Source of the DNA: Acidobacteriaceae bacterium
GTDB taxonomy: Bacteria; Acidobacteriota; Terriglobia; Terriglobales; Acidobacteriaceae
DNA: 41,072 nt
Assembly: GCA_003166855.1 (NCBI GenBank)
Contig: PMUM01000174.1
Location: 1 to 41,072 of the forward strand
Reading direction: 5' to 3'
Positions 7,888-13,450 of the stretch are shown in pieces. Made by a program: the position numbers and the translations under genes. A model generated the notes under the pieces. The model searched no databases. It was not told the DNA's origin and was given only the letters and a program-made list of their open reading frames with translations. Positions within the stretch are counted from its first letter, which is position 1; each line of letters starts with the position of its first letter.

Positions 7888-8550
7888 ATGTTCGAGTCCG
7901 ATCTCGACAGCCAAACGACTCATGTGGGGACAGCCGCCACCGGCTGTCCGGCCGAGCAAAGCTCGGCTGCGCCGCCACCGAATATTCAACGGAGGGCGTT
8001 TCTCGCGACATCATTCGCTACGATTGTGGGCCTCGTCTTGTGGCAATGGAAACGGCCCGCCGTTTCAAACGCCGCGCCTGATGCAGTTCCCGAGCCCAAG
8101 GACGTCACCGTCGTCTTGTTCTCCGACTCCGGCCAGCGCCTGAAAAAAGTCGCGACCACGAAGGTCATCAAGACTCCTGACCAATGGCGGCAACAACTCG
8201 GCCTTGGCGTCTTCGACATCACGCGCAACGCCGACACCGAAATCGCCTTCACTGGAAAATACTGGAACCTGCACGACAAAGGCATCTACCGCTGCATCTG
8301 CTGCGACAACGCGCTTTTCGATTCCGCCACGAAATTCGAATCCGGCACAGGATGGCCGAGTTTCTGGGCGCCCATCGCTGCCGAGAACGTAACCGAAATC
8401 CGCGACTCGACTTTCGGCATAGCCCGCACCGCAGTTGCCTGCACCGAATGCGACGCTCACCTCGGCCACGTCTTCGACGACGGCCCGGAACCAAGCCATC
8501 TCCGCTACTGTATGAACTCGGCCGCCCTGCGCTTCGTGAAGCAGACATAG
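7888..8550 (+). CDS. msrB: Peptide methionine sulfoxide reductase MsrB, exported
   Basis: 220-residue MsrB, reducing methionine-R-sulfoxide, 12 bases after msrA with its own AAAGGAGAGG site. The catalytic domain from about residue 85 has both zinc CxxC pairs (CICC, CTEC), GTGWPSFW and the nucleophile Cys208 in RYCMNSAALRF. Upstream of it lies a twin-arginine-like signal (QRRAFLAT then a hydrophobic run), so the enzyme probably works outside the cytoplasm like its MsrA partner. The N-terminal part (residues about 11-32) is encoded by one of the genome's palindromic repeats, so it looks like repeat invasion of the coding start; an internal start nearer RRAFLAT cannot be excluded. Confidence 0.92.
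   Translation: MFESDLDSQTTHVGTAATGCPAEQSSAAPPPNIQRRAFLATSFATIVGLVLWQWKRPAVSNAAPDAVPEPKDVTVVLFSDSGQRLKKVATTKVIKTPDQWRQQLGLGVFDITRNADTEIAFTGKYWNLHDKGIYRCICCDNALFDSATKFESGTGWPSFWAPIAAENVTEIRDSTFGIARTAVACTECDAHLGHVFDDGPEPSHLRYCMNSAALRFVKQT
7924..7975. repeat. Palindromic repeat inside the msrB N-terminal coding region
   Basis: GGACAGCC-gccacc-GGCTGTCC followed by GCCGAGC-aaa-GCTCGGC. The same kinds of hairpin are intergenic elsewhere (9507-9549, 23403-23445). Here they are translated in frame as part of msrB. Confidence 0.65.
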
Positions 8551-8723
8551 CGAGATTCCAACGAAGTAGCTCCGTCCACATACGCAAATCCGACACGGTC
8601 CCGGGGGACGTGCGAAAATAGCCCGGCGTTTTCAACGCCGGGTTGCTCTCATGGCTACGGAACCGCGTCCCGGATGGGACGCCTGAAAGGTCACACTCCT
8701 CCGCCGCACAATATAATCTCCAA

Positions 8724-9173
8724 ATGAACTCCTCCCTCCCCACCTTCCGCGAACCCACTGCCGTCGAAAAACTTTTCAACCGCACCTTCGGATTCCTCGT
8801 CGGACTCGGTCTGGGCCCCTCTCACATGTATCTGCTCCAAGTTCGCGGACGCAAAACCGGTAAGCTCTTCTCCACTCCGGTCGATCTGCTGGAACTGCAG
8901 GGCAAGCGCTACCTGGTCGCCCCGCGCGGACGGACGCAGTGGGTGCGCAACGCCGAAGCCGCCGGAGAAGTCACATTGAAGAAGGGAAGTACGCGCCAGA
9001 AATTCCATCTGCGTCCAATTCCCGATGCCGAGAAGCCACAAATCCTGAAGGCCTATCTAGATACTTTCAAGCGTGAAGTGCAGCGCTACTTTTCGATTCC
9101 GGCAGGTTCGCCACCGGAACAATTCGCAGCACTCACCACAAGTTATCCGGCGTTCGAACTTCTTGCAGATTGA
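8724..9173 (+). CDS. Nitroreductase/deazaflavin (F420)-dependent family protein
   Basis: 149-residue single-domain protein of the Ddn-like split-barrel family, which binds deazaflavin F420 or a flavin and reduces diverse substrates. Visible signatures: MYLLQVRGRKTGKLFSTPVDLLE, the following KRYLVAPRGRTQWVRNAEAAGEVTL, and a short C-terminal helix region. The start at 8724 matches the usual start; the extra 27 in-frame residues upstream lie in an intergenic repeat. The substrate cannot be told from sequence. Confidence 0.82.
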   Translation: MNSSLPTFREPTAVEKLFNRTFGFLVGLGLGPSHMYLLQVRGRKTGKLFSTPVDLLELQGKRYLVAPRGRTQWVRNAEAAGEVTLKKGSTRQKFHLRPIPDAEKPQILKAYLDTFKREVQRYFSIPAGSPPEQFAALTTSYPAFELLAD

Positions 9174-9337
9174 TTTCTTCGCATGCAGATCACAGAAATA
9201 TTCTGAAATAATTGTTGTTTTTCCTCTTGCACAAAACTTAAAGTTATGGCATCTTCAATCATCCTCTAAGGAAAGGACGCCCAACTTTGTCAGATTCTAC
9301 GCACAAATCGCTAAGCGGGCTGTATCGGCCAATCACA

Positions 9338-9395
9338 CGCCGAGTCAGCTTTAGGGCGTCGTCCGATTGCGCTAATTAATTCTCGGCGCTCTTTA
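9338..9395 (+). ncRNA. Possible remnant Y RNA element upstream of the array
   Basis: Ends CGCCGAG (9338-9344) and CTCGGCG (9382-9388) pair over 7 bp, followed by CTCTTT. The 3' part, CGCTAATTAATTCTCGGCG, resembles the 3' end of Y5 (CGCTAATTCTTCGGC). The 5' motif GTGGTGAA and hairpin are missing, so this is a weak candidate: a remnant or another stem-loop. Confidence 0.25.
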
Positions 9396-9419
9396 ACGCA
9401 AAGCTAACAAAACAAAAGC

Positions 9420-9494
9420 ACGCTGGGTGGCGCAGGCCGCGGTTCCTTCGACCGTAAATCGACCATTGCCGCGGTCGCTTATTCCCCCAGCAGA
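9420..9494 (+). ncRNA. Y RNA-like element Y1 (short, no tRNA-like domain)
   Basis: Ends GCTGGG (9422-9427) and CCCAGC (9486-9491) pair. The 5' module GGTGGCGCAGG...CGGTTCCTTCG (9426-9450) is close to that of Y6, with the hairpin CGcAGG/CCTTCG (one mismatch). An inner stem CGACCG (9449-9454) / CGGTCG (9472-9477) would compete with or extend it. The 3' motif TTCCCCCAG is the array's TTCCC signature. There is no T-arm or D-arm. About 75 nt; perhaps a Y RNA reduced to the Ro-binding module. Confidence 0.45.
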
Positions 9495-9506
9495 TTATCC
9501 CATGCG

Positions 9507-9549
9507 TGGGGACGGCCGCATTCGTCCGTCCCGTCGAGCGCAGCTCGAC
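9507..9549. repeat. Palindromic intergenic repeat
   Basis: GGGGACGG...CCGTCCC hairpin followed by GTCGAGC-gca-GCTCGAC (9533-9549). It separates Y1 and Y2. Similar units occur at 7924-7975 and 40572-40592. Confidence 0.55.
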
Positions 9550-9562
9550 AACCGCGCACAAC

Positions 9563-9685
9563 TCGGTCAGTGGTGAAAGGTTACGGATACTTCTCTTGGT
9601 AGAACAGCCCTGGATTTCCAGGCTGTGAGGTTCGACCCCTCATGGGCGCAAGCCCTCTCCGTGGCCGCACGTTCCCTGACCCCAT
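9563..9685 (+). ncRNA. Y RNA-like element Y2 with T-arm
   Basis: Ends GGTCAG (9565-9570) and CTGACC (9676-9681) pair perfectly. The 5' motif GTGGTGAA (9570-9577) is followed by the small AAG/CTT hairpin. An extended stem-loop ACAGCC (9604-9609) / GGCTGT (9621-9626) comes next, then a perfect tRNA T-arm: TGAGG (9626-9630), loop TTCGACC, CCTCA (9638-9642). Then an acceptor-like GGGC-GCAA-GCCC hairpin (9644-9655). The 3' motif is GTTCCCTGACC. A D-arm after the acceptor hairpin, as in Y5/Y6, is not recognisable. Not a tRNA gene: no 5' acceptor strand pairs with the sequence after the T-arm. Confidence 0.62.
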
Positions 9686-9733
9686 GTCGCATGGCGTAAA
9701 AGGCTCGCGGAGAAATATCGCGCGCAACAAACA

Positions 9734-9830
9734 TTCAGTCAGTGGTGAAGTTCACGGCAACTTCGTGGCGTGCCTGTTTACTAGGCCGGGGTTCGAGCCC
9801 TCAATCGTGATTCCAGTTCCCTGGCTGTTG
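9734..9830 (+). ncRNA. Y RNA-like element Y3 with T-arm
   Basis: Ends CAGTCAG (9736-9742) and CTGGCTG (9821-9827) pair over 7 bp with one G-T. The 5' motif GTGGTGAA (9742-9749) leads into a perfect 6-bp hairpin GAAGTT (9747-9752) / AACTTC (9759-9764). A T-arm GGGG-TTCGAGC-CCTC (9788-9802) follows with a T-loop of tRNA type. The 3' motif is GTTCCCTGGCTG. The acceptor and D parts are short or degenerate (about 9803-9815). Around 95 nt. Confidence 0.6.
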
Positions 9831-9840
9831 TCCGTCAAAT

Positions 9841-9864
9841 GGCGCAGGCGATATCGCCTGCGCC
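9841..9864. repeat. Perfect 24-nt palindrome
   Basis: GGCGCAGGCGA / TCGCCTGCGCC with a TA centre. A second hairpin GGGGC-cga-GCCCC (9871-9883) follows, just before the gene at 9901. No T tract follows, so it is not a standard terminator. It could be an RNA-processing hairpin between Y3 and the mRNA, or a dispersed palindrome. Confidence 0.6.
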
Positions 9865-9900
9865 CCAACCGGGGCCGAGCCCCTTAGATCGGAAACGAAA

Positions 9901-10698
9901 ATGAATGTCCTGGAGCGTGCCTTCGTCAAGATGGGTGCGCGAGTGAAATTCGAAGACGCGAAAACGCGTTGGATGGATGGACGACGGGTCCGGCCGGATC
10001 TCGCTCTGGACGTTCGCAATGACGACAAGGGCGAGTACTTCCTGATTTCGCGGAACTGCGAAGCGGTGGAGGAATTGATCGTTCTCGACGTGCAGCCTCG
10101 CGATCGTCATCTTGTCCTGATGAGCAGGGAGAGGGGAGAGAAGCATCGCTTCCTGCTCGGTCACGACGAGCGTCATTGGTTTGTTGCCAGCATTCCGGAA
10201 GCAATGCCTGTGAGCCGCGTACGTGACGCGAAGCTGGCCTTGAAGCCCGAAGCCGTGATTGCCAGTGAGAGTCGCTTGCGCTCGCGGGAAAGGGATCGTC
10301 GCCGGAACGCGGCTCGCGTTCGCCAGGGAGAATGGTTTTTCGTACCCGCCGCGAATGTGGCGATGAATCCGCTTTTGCTCTTGCGGAACGAACCCTTGGT
10401 GCGCAGCCGCGGCGGTAGGCCACACATGTGCGAGCAACTCTATCGGTTCGGCGGGGAGACTGTGTACGTCAGCCCTGGTGCTCCGAACGGCCTCACGGAT
10501 TACGAATACCGCGCCTTGTCCGACGGTGAAAGGAGTCGCTGGAGTTGGCGCGTGATGCGTCGCAATCCGAGGGTCTATGTTCGGGGGCGCGTTCGCCATC
10601 CTGATCACGCGACCGTTGTTCTGGACGGATGGCATGAGGTCTTCAGCAACACCGAACATCTTTCGCATGCCATGCGCAACGTGATGTTCTTGGATTAG
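9901..10698 (+). CDS. Protein of unknown function in the Ro/Y RNA locus
   Basis: 265-residue soluble protein with no signal peptide or membrane segment; I do not recognise a named domain. It is rich in Arg and has several compact conserved-looking blocks: RFLLGHDERHWFVASIPE (residues about 80-100), VSRVRDAKLALKPEAV, EWFFVPAANVAMNPLLLLRNEPLVR, and a C-terminal YVRGRVRHPDHATVVLDGWHEV. The basic, His-rich make-up would fit an RNA-associated protein, but that is inference. It is bracketed by Y3 (71 bases before) and Y4 (about 10 bases after) on the same strand, and followed by the AAA+ gene, so it is probably co-expressed with the Y RNAs. Weak ribosome site GGAAACG. Confidence 0.75.
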   Translation: MNVLERAFVKMGARVKFEDAKTRWMDGRRVRPDLALDVRNDDKGEYFLISRNCEAVEELIVLDVQPRDRHLVLMSRERGEKHRFLLGHDERHWFVASIPEAMPVSRVRDAKLALKPEAVIASESRLRSRERDRRRNAARVRQGEWFFVPAANVAMNPLLLLRNEPLVRSRGGRPHMCEQLYRFGGETVYVSPGAPNGLTDYEYRALSDGERSRWSWRVMRRNPRVYVRGRVRHPDHATVVLDGWHEVFSNTEHLSHAMRNVMFLD

Positions 10699-10707
10699 CG
10701 GTACAGG

Positions 10708-10900
10708 TTTCGCCGGTGGTGAAAGAGAAGAGTTACTTCGCACCAAACGATCGACGTTGCGGGGTAGCGAGCCCTGCCGAGGTGCTGATTTGCGGCAACG
10801 CCGGGATCCGCGAGGATCTGGGGACGTCGTCCCGAAGCTCAGGGTTGCCGCAGAGACCGGCCTCGAGTCGAATCTCTTCTCGTAGGTTCCCTGGCGATTT
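10708..10900 (+). ncRNA. Y RNA-like element Y4 with a divergent, three-way-junction insert
   Basis: Ends TCGCCGG (10710-10716) and CTGGCGA (10891-10897) pair over 7 bp; GTGGTGAA is at 10716-10723 with hairpin GTGAA (10719-10723) / TTCGC (10737-10741). A T-arm-like GCGGGG-tagcgag-CCCTGC (10758-10776) follows. In place of the acceptor/D part there is an 8-bp perfect stem GCGGCAAC (10792-10799) / GTTGCCGC (10844-10851) enclosing two hairpins: GATCC-GCGA-GGATC (10805-10818) and GGGAC-gtc-GTCCC (10821-10833). The 3' motif is GGTTCCCTGGCGATTT. About 190 nt, the largest of the set, starting about 10 bases after the stop of the preceding gene. Confidence 0.6.
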
Positions 10901-10904
10901 GCTA

Positions 10905-10980
10905 CCGCGCATTGCGCGGACGTGGAAGAGCGGCCCTTCGAGGGCCGCGTAAGGTCTCGAATCGATGTGGGCTTCAGCCC
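10905..10980. repeat. Cluster of short intergenic hairpins
   Basis: CCGCGC-att-GCGCGG (10905-10919), GCGGCCCT-tcg-AGGGCCGC (10930-10948) and GGGC-ttca-GCCC (10969-10980) lie between Y4 and Y5. This is the same mosaic-palindrome style as other gaps in the window. Confidence 0.55.
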
Positions 10981-11008
10981 CTGAGGATCGTGAAGAGAAG
11001 TCGCTAAG

Positions 11009-11150
11009 TTCGGCCGGTGGTGAAGACAAGGGTTCCTTCGCCTCCTAAGCGGCTGGTCGCAGGTTCGAATCCTGCCACGGGAATTGTGCCCGTGTAGCTC
11101 AGTGGTAGAGCTCCTACACCTTTGTCGCTAATTCTTCGGCTGATTGATTT
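11009..11150 (+). ncRNA. Y RNA (YrlA type) Y5 with permuted tRNA-like domain
   Basis: Ends TCGGCCGG (11010-11017) and TCGGCTGA (11136-11143) pair over 8 bp with two G-T. GTGGTGAA (11017-11024) leads into the hairpin GGTGAAG (11019-11025) / CTTCGCC (11036-11042). An inner stem GCGGC (11049-11053) / GTCGC (11124-11128) closes a tRNA-like domain in permuted order: T-arm GCAGG-TTCGAAT-CCTGC (11059-11075), acceptor 3' strand CACGGG (11076-11081), 7-nt loop, acceptor 5' strand CCCGTG (11089-11094), TA, D-arm GCTC-AGTGGTA-GAGC (11097-11111). The D-loop has the GG and the T-loop the TTCGA needed for a tRNA elbow. This matches the known YrlA layout, in which the Y module replaces the anticodon arm. 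It ends about 45 bases before the AAA+ gene. Confidence 0.85.
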
Positions 11151-11193
11151 CAATTTCGCAACTCCGGCAAAAGCGCCGGTTAGAAAACAGACA

Positions 11194-12480
11194 ATGTTGG
11201 AACTACTGAAAACGATGTTGACCGGCCAGAACCAGTTCGCCTCGGGTGGTCTGCTGCTGATGCTGATCGGCGGACTCAGCGTCTACCTGCGAGCGGTCCC
11301 GGAGAACTTGTGGTACTGGATCGTCGGCCAGACCACCATGCTGATCACCGTGAAAGACGACGATGCAGCCTTCGTCTGGGTCAAGGAGTGGCTCCTGGAA
11401 CAGCTGTTCCTGAAACGCTTGCGCCGCATCGATCTCGATACGACTCTGCGTTCCGAACGCATTTCGCTCATTCCGGCTCCGGGTCTTCACTGGTTCTGGT
11501 ATGCGGGAAGACCGTTTCAGGTCTGGTTCACGCGCAGCGAGAACACGCGCGAACGAACGGCGAAGCGGTTGGAGTCATTAACGTTTCGCACGATTGGCAG
11601 GAAGCAGATCTTCTTGCAGCGCTTCGTAGATGACGTTGTGCTCTGTCACAAGAAACGCATGGGTGTGCGCTCGCGGCTGTACACCTACAACGATGGCTGG
11701 GAGTACTCGGAAAATTACAGCCCGCGCTCGCTCGAGTCCGTGGTTTTGGGAGCAGGCAACAAGGAGCAGTTAGTGGAAGACGTAACGAGGTTCCGCAATG
11801 CGAAGGAACGTTATTCGCGCCTGGGCGTTCCTTACCATCGCGGTTACTTGCTCTACGGTCCTCCGGGAACCGGGAAGACTTCGTTGGTCTCGGCGCTCGC
11901 GGCACATTTCGCGCTCTCGGTCTATTGCCTGAACCTGACCGAGTTTAACGATCGCAGCCTGATGGCCGCGGTCAGTCAGATTCCGAAGGACACGGTCTTG
12001 CTCTTTGAAGACATCGATTGCATGAAGGGCGGGCAGGCGCGCGAAGCTGCGAATCTGAGTTCAGCGGAACCGCAAGCTGAAACAAAACCGAAGGAAGCAG
12101 GAGCCACCAATAATGGTGTCACGCTTTCCGGCCTGCTCAATGTGCTCGACGGATTCTTCGCGCCAACTGGAGTGCTGTTCATGATGACGACAAACCGAAT
12201 TGAAACGCTCGACTCAGCATTGCTCCGGCCGGGACGGATCGATTACAAGCTCTACCTCGGTAAAGCATCCGACGCGCAAAAGGTCGAACTGTATCAACGG
12301 TTCTTCCCTGAAGCGCCGTACCAGGACGCACGGGAGTTCGTCCGACGTTGCAGGTCGGCGGAAACCATGGCTGAGTTTCAGGGCTTACTGTTGAGCTTGG
12401 TGGAACTTCCTGCAAAGCAACATAGTGCGCAAGCGGGTTCGACGATTCAAGACGAACGAGCCGAAACAGTGCTCGCCTAG
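11194..12480 (+). CDS. BCS1-like membrane-anchored AAA+ ATPase
   Basis: 428-residue AAA+ protein. An N-terminal membrane segment (about residues 15-33, LLLMLIGGLSVYL) is followed by a BCS1_N-like region (WVKEWLLEQLF ... GLHWFWYAGRPF). The AAA module has Walker A GPPGTGKT (222-229), Walker B VLLFEDID (about 268), a charged insertion of about 30 residues, GLLNVLDG, sensor-1 MMTTNR and the LLRPGRID arginine motif. In mitochondria BCS1 moves folded Rieske protein across a membrane; no such substrate is nearby here. Its position between Y5 and Y6 points to a role with the Ro/Y RNA system, for example remodelling RNA-protein particles at a membrane (inference). The start at 11194 was chosen because the longer TTG reading overlaps Y5. 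Confidence 0.85.
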   Translation: MLELLKTMLTGQNQFASGGLLLMLIGGLSVYLRAVPENLWYWIVGQTTMLITVKDDDAAFVWVKEWLLEQLFLKRLRRIDLDTTLRSERISLIPAPGLHWFWYAGRPFQVWFTRSENTRERTAKRLESLTFRTIGRKQIFLQRFVDDVVLCHKKRMGVRSRLYTYNDGWEYSENYSPRSLESVVLGAGNKEQLVEDVTRFRNAKERYSRLGVPYHRGYLLYGPPGTGKTSLVSALAAHFALSVYCLNLTEFNDRSLMAAVSQIPKDTVLLFEDIDCMKGGQAREAANLSSAEPQAETKPKEAGATNNGVTLSGLLNVLDGFFAPTGVLFMMTTNRIETLDSALLRPGRIDYKLYLGKASDAQKVELYQRFFPEAPYQDAREFVRRCRSAETMAEFQGLLLSLVELPAKQHSAQAGSTIQDERAETVLA

Positions 12481-12489
12481 CAGGAGAAA

Positions 12490-12618
12490 GTTTCGCCGGT
12501 GGCGAAGGTGACGGTTCCTTCGAAGGGTTGCAGGTTCGAGTCCTGCCATGTCCTTCACGGGACATGTAGCTCAGTTGGCAGAGCAATGCCGTCGCCGCAA
12601 ATTCCCCGGCGAGTTTTG
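12490..12618 (+). ncRNA. Y RNA (YrlA type) Y6 with permuted tRNA-like domain
   Basis: The cleanest copy. Ends TTCGCCGG (12492-12499) and CCGGCGAG (12606-12613) pair over 8 bp, and TTTT follows (12614-12617), as at a Y RNA 3' end. GTGGCGAA (12499-12506) leads into CGAAG / CTTCG. The tRNA-like part: T-arm GCAGG-TTCGAGT-CCTGC (12530-12546), acceptor 3' strand CATGTCC (12547-12553), loop TTCACG, acceptor 5' strand GGACATG (12560-12566; 7 bp perfect), TA, D-arm GCTC-AGTTGGCA-GAGC (12569-12584). All invariant elbow residues are there, but the two halves are swapped and no anticodon arm or CCA end exists. It begins 10 bases after the ATPase stop codon. Confidence 0.88.
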
Positions 12619-12666
12619 AGGTTGCGATGTGAAAAAGGAAAAAGGCGCACAGGGTTCAATGGACCC

Positions 12667-13215
12667 TCAACGCCTGGCTTTCTGGGCTGCCAATGGCGCT
12701 TCGAATCCGATCTGCCGGTTGTGTGCCGGCAGTGGAGCCATCAACTCGCGAATGGCCTCGACGAGATCCTGGATGTCGGCATCGTGGCTGTCGAGCCGAG
12801 CTTCGAGTTCGGACAACTTCGACACGACATGTTGATTGACGGCGAGAGCCTCGCGCATCCCCACGAATGCGCGCACCACGAAGATGCTCATTTCGATGGC
12901 GCGCTTCGAGTTTAAGACCGTCGCGGCCATGATGGCGCCGTGTTCGGTGAAGGCGTACGGCAGATAGCGACGACCGCCATGGGCAGACCTTGAGGTCGCA
13001 TTTTGCGACCTCAAGTTTTGGTATTCCACGCGAGTGAGGGTGAAAAGAAAATCGGGCGGAAAGCGCTGCAGGTTACGTTTGAGCTGTTCGTTCAAGCGCT
13101 TGACCGTCACGCCGTAAAGGTCGGCCAGGTCTGTATCCAGAATGACCTTCTGGTTGCGGAGAACCAAAATCTTTGAACTGACTCTCTTGGAGAGGATGAT
13201 TGCAGTTTTGTTCAT
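12667..13215 (-). CDS. ORF6N-domain (phage antirepressor-like) protein, copy 1
   Basis: 182-residue protein with an N-terminal ORF6N DNA-binding domain (SKILVLRNQKVILDTDLADLYGVTVKRLNEQLKRN, then RFPPDFLFTL and the RYLPYAFTEHGAIMAATVLNS motif). A coiled-coil helix follows (VVSKLSELEARLDSHDADIQDLVEAIREL). The family is known from phage antirepressors and many chromosomal genes of uncertain role. The start at 13215 has TTTGGAG six bases upstream; the in-frame ATG at 13260 would read through the operator palindrome. It lies opposite to its surroundings, between Y6 and the Ro gene. A paralogue is at 18002-18598. The codons for LRSQNATS are themselves a perfect palindrome. Confidence 0.85.
   Translation of the reverse strand: MNKTAIILSKRVSSKILVLRNQKVILDTDLADLYGVTVKRLNEQLKRNLQRFPPDFLFTLTRVEYQNLRSQNATSRSAHGGRRYLPYAFTEHGAIMAATVLNSKRAIEMSIFVVRAFVGMREALAVNQHVVSKLSELEARLDSHDADIQDLVEAIRELMAPLPAHNRQIGFEAPLAAQKARR
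12989..13015. promoter_or_regulatory. Operator-like palindrome inside the ORF6N gene, copy 1
   Basis: 12-bp arms CTTGAGGTCGCA (12989-13000) / TGCGACCTCAAG (13004-13015) with TTT between. It differs from the promoter palindrome at 13230-13254 by one base pair in each arm and is read in frame as LRSQNATS. Confidence 0.65.
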
Positions 13216-13229
13216 GAGCGACTCCAAAC

Positions 13230-13254
13230 TTGAGGTCACAATTTGTGACCTCAA
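13230..13254. promoter_or_regulatory. Promoter-side palindrome of ORF6N gene, copy 1
   Basis: 11-bp arms TTGAGGTCACA (13230-13240) / TGTGACCTCAA (13244-13254), directly upstream of the ribosome binding site of the ORF6N gene. A likely autoregulatory operator (inference from position and from the same arrangement at the paralogue). Confidence 0.65.
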
Positions 13255-13450
13255 AAACAAGCAGCAGACGGTTCATCATAACAAGCCACGAGGATGGCAA
13301 GACCGGAGAACGTGAAGGTTCTCAAGCCGCCGTGCCGAAACAGGAAGGACTAACACGCAGCGGGTTTGCAGTTCGCAATACAGAGCACGACTTCGCTGGG
13401 AGCCAGCAGCTTCTAGCTGATCGCTGACAGCTCAACAAAGGAGGCCACAC

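Noticed and set aside
9220-9270. Sigma-54 promoter (TTGCAC...TGGCAT) in front of the array, as in RtcR-controlled Ro operons
   Set aside because: Spacing and order of the -24 and -12 elements do not fit, and no RtcR-like gene is in the window.
9589-9642. A normal-order tRNA (D-arm-like TTCTCTTGGTAGAA, anticodon-like stem, T-arm) in Y2
   Set aside because: No 5' acceptor strand pairs with the bases after the T-arm, and the D-arm-like piece overlaps the Y-module hairpin.
11089-11111. A tRNA gene suggested by GCCCGTGTAGCTCAGTGG
   Set aside because: Only the 5' half of a tRNA is present; its matching 3' half lies upstream. It is the permuted domain of Y5, with no anticodon arm.
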